Shown here one piece after another: positions 1 to 9,481 of a stretch of 15,130 bases of DNA (positions are counted from its first letter, which is position 1; each line of letters starts with the position of its first letter). The notes under the pieces were generated by a model, which saw nothing but the letters and a program-made list of their open reading frames with translations, made no database searches and was not told the origin of the DNA. Both the position numbers and the translations under genes were made by a program. The stretch is from Larix sibirica (Eukaryota; Streptophyta; Pinopsida; Pinales; Pinaceae): assembly GCA_004151065.3 (NCBI GenBank), contig NWUY0300077610.1, positions 1 to 15,130 on the forward strand, written 5' to 3'.

Positions 1-494
1 CTTCTTAGATCCATCATATATTTGATGGAAATCTCCAAATCTTTGTGGATAAGCCAAAGATGCACTCATATCCACCTCTGTTTTCCACCTTTAATTTAAA
101 ATCATAATTTGGAAAATGAGAAACATGTAAAATAATGAATTTATGCAAACGGGTTTTACAATAATTCATCATTCACAGATAAGCCCATAGTTCCTCTTTG
201 ACATCTTTTCCAAGTTGAATTCATAGGTGGTGGTCTACTTCCGCATCTTCAAAACATGGATCTAAAACAGTTCCTACATTAAGTCATTATACATCAGCAA
301 GCACAAAATACGCCAATTCTTCCAAATGTTAATCAAAACTCATTGAAATACTACGAAATGTAATGGAAACCACTTTAAACCAAAATCATGCAAATAGGAA
401 TTAAAAATTATTAATTATAGGTTCATTGGTAAGCAGAAAGGGTTTAAAAGTGATGGAAAAGGATAGCAAAAGATGTCAATTCCATGACCCAACA
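1..494 (+). repeat. Right part of an LTR-like repeat, copy 1 (cut by window edge)
   Basis: This stretch is matched almost base for base by 7037-7529 in the same orientation, with roughly 85-90% identity by eye and only a few small indels. The similarity ends abruptly after CCCAACA at 494, and the two copies have unrelated sequence beyond that. A 3' end in CA and a sharp shared boundary are what the right end of an LTR looks like. Copy 2 is followed by gag, which supports the LTR reading. Copy 1 is followed by no gag, so it is best read as the 3' LTR or a solo LTR of a related element whose body lies left of the window. The left limit is unknown because the repeat already runs at base 1. Confidence 0.7.
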
Positions 495-3400
495 TCTCCC
501 CTAAATTGAATATGTTGCATCTCCTCATGCGACCCTGTATCAACCAAGTTGATTGAATGATGCTTCCATTTTCCAATGCACATTTAAACAAGAACAATGT
601 CAATACCTCCTTGTTGAAGAGAAATTTTATCAATTTCATGCCAAATAGAAATCCTTTCAAGTGATGTCTAATCCATTTCTTCAAACTCTGCAATTCTCAT
701 TAATGAGTCTTCTCTTTATGAATGCAAAACTTGACTCTCCATAGAAAAATAGTTGATACATTAAGAAATTTTCTTCAAAAACATTGGCACAACTACTTAG
801 AGCATTTTTATAGGCCTTTGTGTTCCATTCACCCATCTAGCATACCTTCCTCAAATGATCTATAGCAATTTTTTTGGATCTACAGTAAATTGGCGATCTA
901 CAGCATGTGGATGGTGATCTGCGGCTCAAAATGCAAGAGTGTTGTAGGTTTCATGTAACCTCTAATACAAAATATATTTCTCCCAAAATAAAAACTGGGT
1001 TTTGGCCAAAATTTGCAGGGATATTAGGAATACAATTATGCTTCTCCCAACCAAAAATTGGGGATACCCACATCACAGATTTCAAGAAAACTACAAAATG
1101 GTTGTAGGTGACTATGCTTGATTTCTCGAAATTTACGAATTGGGTTTTCTTGAAACTTTGTGTATTTTTTCATGTTACCATAATGTGTCTTCTCACCAAT
1201 TTTCATAGATAATCAGTTCTCCATTTGGAAGATATCAATGATTCATTTTTTTCATTTTCATAACTTTCATTTGGGGTTGTCAATGAAAATGCTCCACTAT
1301 TGTATGTACATTAGCCAAGTGAACTGTGTGAAGGGTTTGAAATTTTTATGCATGGGTATAAAAATCACGATGGAGGAATAAAATTCTAAGCTTGATATGT
1401 CATCAAATCATTTGTTTCCAAAAAAAACCATCCATCTTTGACTTGTTATGCTACTGCACTACCTATTTTCTTGTTGATTCTTCTTCAATCTTTCCACCAT
1501 CATCCAAGATCCTCACTTTCTTGTTGCATTGGGTATACAAATATGAATAAAAACAGTTCGCATGTTAACAGAGAAAGATTGAAAAGGGAAGCTCCACTCA
1601 TCCTTAGCAAAATAGGAACCAAAACATAAAAATTGAGCCGTGCAACATCATATCCAATAAATGGAAAAGTGCCATGTGCATTCAATGAATTGACGTCAGT
1701 GCATTACACTAAAAACATATACTTGAGAAGCTCCAATGATTTTTTTTAGTAAATTCTTCTTAATACTTGCTACACTTGGAAGATAATATTGTTGATATGT
1801 AGCTATAAAGATGCCAATGGAAGGCTGAGAAATCTTCCTTATGATTGCTGAACAAAAACATTTAGAGTCACCTCACATTTATTATCACATAACTTGGCTC
1901 ATAACCATCATCTTGCTGCAAAATGAAATACCTAGGATCTTCTATTTGCTAGTCAATATTATGCCCAAAGCGATGTCATATTAAGGTTTATTTTATATGA
2001 AGGATTTGAGGGGAGACAGGATGATCTTGATGCTAAAGTGCTATCTCAAATCATACCATAATAATTTGTCATAAAAATTACTTCAGGATTGTTATATTTC
2101 TACAAAATCATACAATCTGAATGCTATAAGAGTGTTGGTTGTAATCTGCCCTCAAAATTTGACACACGATCCCAAAATGAGGATTAGTCTCCTTAAGCTT
2201 GAATGCTTAAAAAACTCATTTGTTGCTGATAATGATCATTCTTCCAACTGCTGTTAAAAGTACTATAAAGATGAGTTCATATTTTCTCCATACAATCACT
2301 ATGTTTGCATGCATTAATACCTTAAAAATTCATGACAACCTCTAGGGCTCGTATCAATGATATATTCAATACATGAAGGAAATACTTGTTGGGCATATGC
2401 TAAAAATGATCATTGTTGTTGTTGTCAATTATGAGGTTAGGCATGCTAGTTGAAACACCTCATGAATTGAGTACTCCATTGTATGCACAACATTTCCCAT
2501 GAACCTTATAACATATGTATAAAATGATTTGTAAACTACATACCATATGTAATGTGGCCCTACATATGGCCCTCAATCAGTCTTCACTTGATTGATTTGA
2601 GGATAAAAAATGTAACTCATAACAAATTTTGAATATGTGGACCAAGATATGCATCATCAAACCATGAAAAATGAACCCTATTGTATGGAAACATATGCCT
2701 ATGTAGGAAGGGCTTCTACATTAGTTTATTCTACTATAGGTTCTTCTGGAGCAGAACATTCCTCTCTTTCAGTAGCTTCCTTTGGTTTGTCCATGTGTAT
2801 CAACTGCTTTTGTGGTTGCTTGTTGGTTCTTGTGTAGCAACAACAACATCCCTTCTCTTTTTGTTGTTAGTTCTTGTATGGAAACAATAGGGTATTCTTT
2901 GTCATGCTTGGATGTTAGGGGATGTTGGAGTGGCTTAACTATGGAAGTAGAGATGAGGTCATGGTTCAAAGGAAGAGATGAAGGGTTTGGATTAAGCAAG
3001 GATGGTAAGGGATGGGAAAGAATGATTATGGTGGGTAATGGTGTGATCATTTTGAAATATGGTGGTGTTCCCATTCCCCCAAACTAAAATCTTTTACTAC
3101 CCTTGGAAATATGGAAAATGAGGAGGAAGTAGGAAAAAAAGGATCAAATCATTTTCCAAATAAAAATTTACAACATTCAATGAATTTGACTAACAATAAG
3201 GAAAAAGAAGCATACATGTACATACCTAATAATATCGTGAAATGTGCAGCAACATCCTGAAAAGCACAAGAATTGATGTGGACCACAATGGTGTAAAAAC
3301 ATACAAGAAAGAGCAGTGTGGAATTTGGAGCTTGTATCATGATGAATTGCAACTAAGATCTAGAGTTGAGAGCATGTAGCCTGAGGAGATACGGAATAGG

Positions 3401-4557
3401 ATTCTAATGTAGCATTAAATCTTGGAAATCTTATTCAGAGACTGACTTGGATATCTTTATTCAAAAGAGAAACTTGGATGGAATTATTTATTTCTCATGT
3501 TATTTGCAAACCTTGTCTGCTAGCAAGCTAGTTTTCAAACAAGATCTGTCCGACTACGCCGAGAGGGTTTTCACAGTCAGAAATTTATTTTATTCCCTAG
3601 GAATGCCTGTCAGCAAGCTGGTTTTCAAGAATTCCAAGGTCTGATGGAACTTGAGACAAGTTTTCACCATCAAAATTTATTTGGAAATGGGATAGGGCAA
3701 TGAGGGAGCTTGGCATTGTAAGTGAACCAGACTGAATTTAGTATGTGGGTTAGGGGGTGGGTTCCATAAAGTCATGGAAGTGATGGAGTGGTAGGGGATG
3801 AAGTTAATCAGATGTCAGTGGTGACATAAATAATGTTCATGAGCAAATTTTATTGGCTTTCAATGTCAACCACGTAATAAAATGAAGCATTTATTAACTT
3901 TAGCATGCATGTATATCAAAATGGAAAGAAGGAAATGCATAGGTATACCATGGCATTGGTGAATGAGCATGATGAGCCTCAGGTCTTCTGGAAGGATTCT
4001 TTTATAGAAATGGAATAATTGATGAAACAATGGAGAATGTGGTAATGGAACTTGAATTTTGGAGCAATGGTCTTCAAATTATTCACATCATTAATTCCTT
4101 ATGTGTCTTCTTCTGAATCCATCTACAACTTTAATGAAAAATTCTTCTTGTTGTTGTCTTTAGGTGAGATACTGCTAAATCAAGATTGTAAGAGCTTGAG
4201 CTTCAAAACATGGCACAAAATCACATGACATTGTATCTTCATTATTGGATATTTGGAGGCATGCCCAATTGGCATAAATTTTTGTCTTCGAGAATCACTG
4301 GTACATGGATTGACCTCTCACTCCTATAGGGACCTATAGAAAAAACTAGCACTAATCTACAATAAAACGTGAGATCATGGAAGAAGAGAGGTGTGTGATC
4401 TCTCTTCATACAAGACATATGAAAAAAATGACAAGTAGTGCATATAAAAAAAATCAAAGGAAGATAAATGAAAAACAATGCATTTTTACTTGTCGAGGAG
4501 TGACGACCATCATAGACTACCCGACAGTGTTTCATTAATAACTTCTTTATTTATTGT
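495..4557. other. AT-rich stretch without a recognisable gene
   Basis: No protein domain, RNA gene or LTR boundary is recognised here. Open stretches are short and have no family resemblance. The longest, around 2769-3087, is open on both strands for about 100 codons, which in this composition is compatible with chance. A cluster of GATCT-containing words lies at 857-920, and an imperfect 90-bp direct repeat at 3514-3690. The region probably consists of old, unrecognisable transposon DNA, but this is inference from context. Confidence 0.5.
3514..3690. repeat. Imperfect tandem repeat, two units of about 90 bp
   Basis: Unit 1 begins near 3514 with AGCAAGCTAGTTTTCAA at about 3522, and unit 2 begins near 3604 with AGCAAGCTGGTTTTCAA at about 3612. 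The second half of each unit shares a TTTTCAC core followed by AAATTTATTT, near 3568-3590 and 3661-3682. The spacing is 90 to 93 bp. The middle parts are poorly conserved, so this is an old duplication. The plus frame through it is open for 65 codons but matches no family I know. Confidence 0.5.
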
Positions 4558-4559
4558 TT

Positions 4560-5120
4560 TATTTGAGTGATTCAAAATACAAATGAAAATAAATCCATAG
4601 GAATACTTCCATTAGAAACATTTTTTGAAAATTCCTTAATATGATATGCCAAATATAGTAAGGAACAACTTGCATGATAGAGGCGTTTACAAATTCCATC
4701 ATAGACCAACAGTCACTAATTTGAGCATATCTTTTTCATTTGATGACAGATTCACATGATTCCAATTGGAGGTGGAATTATATTCATGTAGGTATCTCCT
4801 ATAGAAAAATGTTTTGAATACAAGAATAATTGATGGGTCAAATGTTCCAATGAACAGCTGGAAAAACATAGTTTTAGGAGTGCTAATTTAGGATAGACAG
4901 ATAGTATTTTGGGAATAACTTTCTCATACGATATAAAAATTGAGTGATTCAAATTTATTTGTACACTATATTCATAGGAGAATAATCCTTAGAAACATAT
5001 TTGAAAAATTCATCCATTTAGGGACCCAAAAAGTGACTGTCCCAACTCTATTCTTGAGCTGCCTATTCTACACCCAGTCAATATTTTGACCATATCTTTT
5101 TCATTTGATACCCAAACTGG
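4560..5120. repeat. Diverged direct repeat, period about 370 bp
   Basis: Three ordered landmarks recur. TGAGTGATTCAAA is at 4564 and 4941. TTAGAAACAT followed by a TTGAAAA word is at 4612 and 4989. CATATCTTTTTCATTTGAT is near 4726 and 5091. The offsets are 377, 377 and 365 bp, so the units are collinear with small indels. The second unit is only partly represented before the similarity fades. No coding signal is seen. It is probably part of an old satellite-like or transposon-derived sequence. Confidence 0.5.
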
Positions 5121-5898
5121 AAAATTAAAATTGTATTAGAAAATAGAATTAAAGGGACAATTTGGATATAAATAGGTTTAAAAAATTTTCTCATATGGTC
5201 CCTCAAAACATGACTATCCCAACTATGTTCTCGGTAAGTCCAACAAGCCAAAATGCCACAAAATTCAATTAACACAATATAGCTCCCAAATAGTGATCCA
5301 AATAGGTGTGAATGTTTGTAGGGGTATAATTTCAGTAAGGCATCCACATTAAAAAAAAATTAAGCATTCAATTACTAATTTGACCTACACGTGTGTTTTT
5401 TAAGGATCTGCAACTGATCACAAAATCGACTTGTAGATCCCCAAAAAGTAAAGTGCTTACAATATATGAATATATTGTTGTAGGAAAACTCCAAAAAAAT
5501 TGTATTTCGATGCTAAAAGATCTATTTTTATGAATTAAATGATATATTACATACCTCTCTTTAAAATTTCTTAATCTTGTTTACCGATGACCGACTTCAA
5601 TGGCTTCCTCTTGAATCCTTTAATAGAATCTTCATTCACCAAGCCTTATTCCTCTTTCCAAGCTTTATGCGAAATAAGTATTAGTAATATGGGTGGATCT
5701 TACTACACCACATGAATTTATTCCATGAATCATGCATTCTACATGCCTTAGAGATAGTGGTGTTAGAACTCTCGACTTACCATCCCCTTTTACCCTGCAC
5801 TTAAAGCTACGTTGTGAATGCAATCAAGGAAGAGAAAAAAATCAATATCAAATCTTGTTATTTCACCTTTGACAACCTCCTTGATAACGACACCAAAA
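5121..5898. other. AT-rich stretch without a recognisable gene
   Basis: I see no conserved reading frame or RNA. A purine run of 16 bases lies at 5826-5841 and would suit a polypurine tract, but no LTR start of the TG type follows it directly. Short words such as ATGGTCCCTCAAAACATGACT near 5195 resemble GGGACCCAAAAAGTGACTG near 5021, which suggests that further decayed repeat units continue from the 4.56-5.12 kb array. Confidence 0.4.
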
Positions 5899-6611
5899 TG
5901 TTGGCGAAATCAATTGTCCTTTCAGAGCATCAATTCCATCAAACCATTAATTATCAACCAAGGTAATTTTTTTCATTTAAAGGTTGTCTGCAATGTCTAT
6001 ACGAGTGTCAAAGCTTAATTTAACATTGATTTTTGAAATACTAACTACAATAAACTAAACTTTTCCTAGCAAATTTAATCTAAATACTCACACTTAGTCA
6101 CACCTTTCCACAACATTCCTTAACCCCTCTTGGTTGGGTCAGAAATAAATCCACAAGTTTCAATAATTGCAGTGATTAGCCACATCAAATCCACACAATC
6201 CCTATGCTTCCAGTTTATAGAGACAAGTTTACATTTATGATGTTTATTTAGCCATGAGAGTTTGAAGTATTATAACATGAAAATAAAAGCTTGAACAAAT
6301 CACTTAACCATGAAAATGAGAAATCAACTATGATCAATCCTAGGTAAGATACAGGCCTATTACTTAGTTTATGTGGAAGATCCCTCTTCACACACTTTAG
6401 GAATTTAAACACACTTGCGAAATTGAAAATGATTAATCTATTGCCGGTAGTAAAAGAAACTAACTTATCTTGCAAGAGTAAAATATTGTGCACAAAATCA
6501 AATTGTAGAAATAAAGAAATACACATAAAAATAATTAGAAATCTTTAACTCACACTTGCATAAATAAATTAGAACACACAATATAACAAAAGAACATTAT
6601 TTTACATAATG

Positions 6612-6652
6612 CTCTCATCTCTTGGAGCGAGCTCTTTCTCCCAAGAAGAGAG
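6612..6652 (+). other. Imperfect hairpin in the LTR upstream region
   Basis: TCTTGG at 6620-6625 pairs with CCAAGA at 6641-6646. The outer CTCT and AGAG words extend the stem with a small bulge around a loop of about 15 bases. It lies roughly 170 bp upstream of the TATA box, so it would be in U3 and not in the transcript. Its role, if any, is unknown. Confidence 0.3.
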
Positions 6653-6814
6653 TAGCAAACTAAGATATAGAACATCATAAAATAAAATAAATACACTAAA
6701 TAAAAATAACAAAACTACAATCTACATCAACACAAGATCTTAAGAAAAATAATCTATTCCATCATGAATTGGATAATTTCTCTAAGAGTGCTCCCATAGA
6801 ATGGATAAGGAACT

Positions 6815-6830
6815 CTTATTTATAAATGAG
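6815..6830 (+). promoter_or_regulatory. Probable LTR core promoter (TATA box)
   Basis: TATAAAT at 6821-6827 lies in the setting CTTATTTATAAATGAG, the usual look of a plant TATA box. It points toward the gag region and lies about 700 bp upstream of the LTR right end, leaving room for R and U5. Transcription would start about 30 bp downstream. Such AT-rich words also arise by chance in this composition, so the support comes mostly from position. Confidence 0.5.
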
Positions 6831-7036
6831 TGTTCCATAACAAATAATAAATTAATATCCAAAATACCCTCAACTAATTGCTAATATTTGGATCTCAAAA
6901 CTAAATCGAAGCTAATCCCAAGATGTGTTAACTCTCATGCTATTTAGGATGCCTTTGAGGTCAAATTCGAATTTAAAGATAGAGGTTATAATAAAATAGT
7001 CAAAACCCATCTCAAATGTCTCCTAATAGCTTTTGA

Positions 7037-7529
7037 CTTCTTAGATCCATCATATATTTGATGGAAATCTTCAAATTGTTGTGGATAAGACAAATATGCA
7101 CTCATATCCACCTCCATTTGCCACTTTTAATTTAAAATCATAATTTGGAAAATGAGAAACATGTAAAATAATGAATTTATGCAAATGGGTTTTAAAATAA
7201 TTCATCATTTACAAATAAACCCATAGTTCATCTCTGACATCTTTTCAAGGTGACCTCATAGGTGGTAGTTGACTTCCGCATCTACAAAACATGGGTCTAA
7301 AATAGTTCCCACATTAAGTCATTATTCATAAGCAAGCACAAAATGCACCAATTTTTCCAAACGTTAAGTAAAACTTAATGAAATACAAAGAAATGTAATG
7401 GAAACCACTTTAAACCAAAATCCTACAAATAGGAATTAAAAAATATTAATTATAGGTTCATTTGTAAGCGGAAAGGGTTTAAACATAAGGGAAAGTGATA
7501 GAAAAAGATGTCAATTCCATGACCCAACA
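7037..7529 (+). repeat. Right part of an LTR-like repeat, copy 2
   Basis: This is the second copy of the repeat at 1-494, in the same orientation and with the same end in CCCAACA. The leader and gag coding region follow at once, so this copy is best taken as the right end (R/U5 part) of the 5' LTR of the retroelement. A primer-binding site starting with TGG, as plant elements normally have, is not evident in the first bases after 7529, so it is either lost or atypical. Confidence 0.75.
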
Positions 7530-7602
7530 CTCTCAATAGGGACAAAGATCACCACCACATACTCCACGTTCTCCCCCTCGAGGGAACAATACACAACATA
7601 CA

Positions 7603-9062
7603 ATGGAGAAACCTAATACCAACTTACCTTTCATGGCTAGCTTGAATATCCTTGATCAGGACAAATTGATAATGAACCCATAGCACATGATCCAGCACGG
7701 CCATATATGCCTGATAAGCTTCCCTCGGATATCCCTAAATTTGAATGGAAACAAGGAGATGAACCAACCAACCATATCATGTCGTTCCATCTTTGGTGTT
7801 CCTCCAATAGCATAGTGGATGACTCAGTGAGGTTGTGTCTCTTCCAACGAACCATTATAGGTACAACTGTGAAATGGTATGTGAGTTTACCAAGGGAAAA
7901 CCATGCCACATTTGGGAGGATATCCACTACATTTCTCACATACTTCCAATTCCCCATACGTCATGATTTAGGGATCGAAATTATCATAGAATTTCGTCAG
8001 AACACTTCTACCCTCATAGTAGACCACATCTATGAGTGGTGTAGACGACGCACATTGTGAAAAATTAACATTCAATATCAGTTCTTGTTGGATTGGTTCA
8101 TCAAATCACTCCAACCCATGATAGAAAAAAATGTGGCAACCTCATTGCCCCAAACTAAGGAAGAGTACATCTTGAAGGCCCAAGATTTCAACCTCATTTA
8201 TGCTCAATCGGGTTATGTATATACCATCCTACCAGATTCCCCTTGGCATCAATCTTTGGATCCCACACCTACAGGTTCCTCACATTCAGCGGATGGGATT
8301 ATTGGGTCCATTTCCCAATAGGGAAAGGTCCCCCCTTCTTTGACCCCTATGCCACCCAATATGGAAATGTAGTACCCTCCCATCCCTAATATGTCGGCAT
8401 CACATACAACTGTACCAAACCCTCATCTTGGACAGCTACAATATGGACCCTACAATCCTGCCTACCCCAATGCATGCCAAGCATAGTTGGTACCTCCACC
8501 GAAAATGGCATAAGAAACTCCTACATCCACATCATATGGAGCGCAAAATGATTATATCCCACCACAGGGGTATAATCCTTATTACCCATTGCAGTGTCCT
8601 CTTAGTTCTACCCCCATGCTGCACATGGGGGTCAATGTAGTACAACCTTCTTTCACACAACAAGCTCAATAGTTTGAGCAGTTGAACATAGATAACCCTT
8701 GGAATCCAAAAAATTAGGGAAAGAAGAGAGGTAAGAACAAACAGAATCAACAACAGGGACAAGGAGGAAACCTACCTCCCCAATAGAACTAGAACTACGG
8801 TAACCATAATGCAGGGGCTAATAATGCCCCCAAACAAATAAAAAATGAAAACCTGAGGAAAAACTAATCTTACTCGATTTTTGGAGCGTATGGTCACTAT
8901 ACTCACCATTGGCCACTCATCTTTGACTGTCAATAGTATGTGGAAGCAAAGAAAAAGACAACATACAATCCCACTCAGGTACCTAATGTTCCACAACCAC
9001 ATCTCGATGTCTTCCAATAACCCTTTTCCAACCAAGGGGTCGTTACCCAGTAGCAAGAGCCT
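7603..9062 (+). pseudogene. gag: Decayed gag (retrotransposon capsid/nucleocapsid polyprotein)
   Basis: In Ty3/gypsy elements gag builds the cytoplasmic particle that packages element RNA. An ATG at 7603 opens a short frame that stops at 7681-7683. The conserved part continues in another frame from about 7671, implying a frameshift. The capsid-type signature is clear at 7707-8060: LPSDIPKFEW, then FHLWCSSNSI, DDSVRLCLF and VKWYVSLPR, the pattern of the Retrotrans_gag family. It continues past a TGA (8058) through LDWFIKSLQP. From 8322 a proline-, glutamine- and asparagine-rich segment follows, then a basic KKRGKNKQN stretch and the remains of a zinc knuckle at 8871-8912. Thirteen in-frame stops occur between 8058 and 9053. 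Nine of them are TAG. The product cannot be made from this copy. Confidence 0.9.
8871..8912 (+). other. Ruined CCHC zinc knuckle at the gag end
   Basis: The frame reads YSIFGAYGHYTHHW. The spacing is exactly that of CX2CX4HX4C, but the three cysteine positions are Tyr (8871), Phe (8880) and Trp (8910). Only the histidine at 8895 remains. The GHYTHH core is nearly the same as in the intact knuckle near 10741, GHYMHHC. The domain would bind element RNA when intact. This copy cannot hold zinc. Confidence 0.75.
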
Positions 9063-9064
9063 CC

Positions 9065-9481
9065 CCCCCCCTGGTTGATGGCTCCTTTAAGACCATCTAC
9101 ATGAACATAGAAGATGTTATTCTCCAAACCCAAGCCAAAGTATTTTGCATGCTTGAACCCCCACAAGTGGAGTACATACCTGCCCCTTCGGGGGGGCCTT
9201 TACAAATACCACACCCAAGTGGTGAACAAATCCCTATGATCCCAAAAGTACCACTTAGGAACACCCCCCATAACCCTCACATGAAAGTTGCCCACAAATA
9301 CGGTATTGTGGATGGCTTGGCTTAGTCACCAACTGCTATGTTCACATTAGAGGTGTTATAGACTTTCTCGACCCAAATTAGGAAGGCACTACTTAATGCA
9401 CTCGATGACATCGACCTATCAAACTCATGCCTTATGACCTTTTATCTCAACAAAGGGTAACAATGACTACCCTCGTCAGTC
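9065..9481 (+). pseudogene. Gag-protease linker, decayed
   Basis: After a run of eight C at 9063-9070 the open frame moves back by one base relative to gag. It reads LVDGSFKTIYMNIEDVILQT and goes on to a proline-rich part around 9160-9270, then SPTAMFTLEVL and a stretch ending LNALDDIDLSNSCL. TAG stops at 9323 and 9359 interrupt it. This is the usual spacer between the gag knuckle and the protease in plant gypsy-type polyproteins. The upstream and downstream frames agree, so the segment is coding in origin although it holds no catalytic residues. Confidence 0.75.

Larger units (their letters stand above)
5899..7529 (+). repeat. Candidate 5' LTR of the gag element
   Basis: The right end at 7529 is well supported: it is shared with copy 1 and followed by leader and gag. 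The left end is a proposal. TGTTGG at 5899-5904 mirrors CCAACA at 7524-7529, giving 6-bp inverted termini of the TG...CA type and an LTR of about 1.6 kb. A TATA box at 6821 would then sit near the middle, as expected for a U3/R boundary. TGTTGG also occurs at several other places upstream, including 2387, so the left end is not proven. No right-hand copy of this LTR is visible after the coding region. Confidence 0.4.

Noticed and set aside
2769-3087. Open frames of about 100 codons on both strands
   Set aside because: They overlap each other, show no motif or family resemblance and no flanking gene signals. Low stop density on both strands here is most likely compositional.
5826-5841. Polypurine run as a retroelement polypurine tract
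   Set aside because: No TG-type LTR start follows directly, and no coding end of an element precedes it.
1-7529. Reading 1-494 and 7037-7529 as the two LTRs of one element with body 495-7036
   Set aside because: The interval has no gag or pol remains, while gag follows the second copy. The second copy is therefore better placed as a 5' LTR of the downstream element.
7637-7957. Minus-strand open frame of 106 codons
   Set aside because: It is the reverse of the well-supported gag capsid region and has no domain of its own.
8532-9166. Three minus-strand open frames under the gag tail and linker
   Set aside because: They are shadows of the plus-strand gag tail, whose knuckle and basic segment are recognisable.
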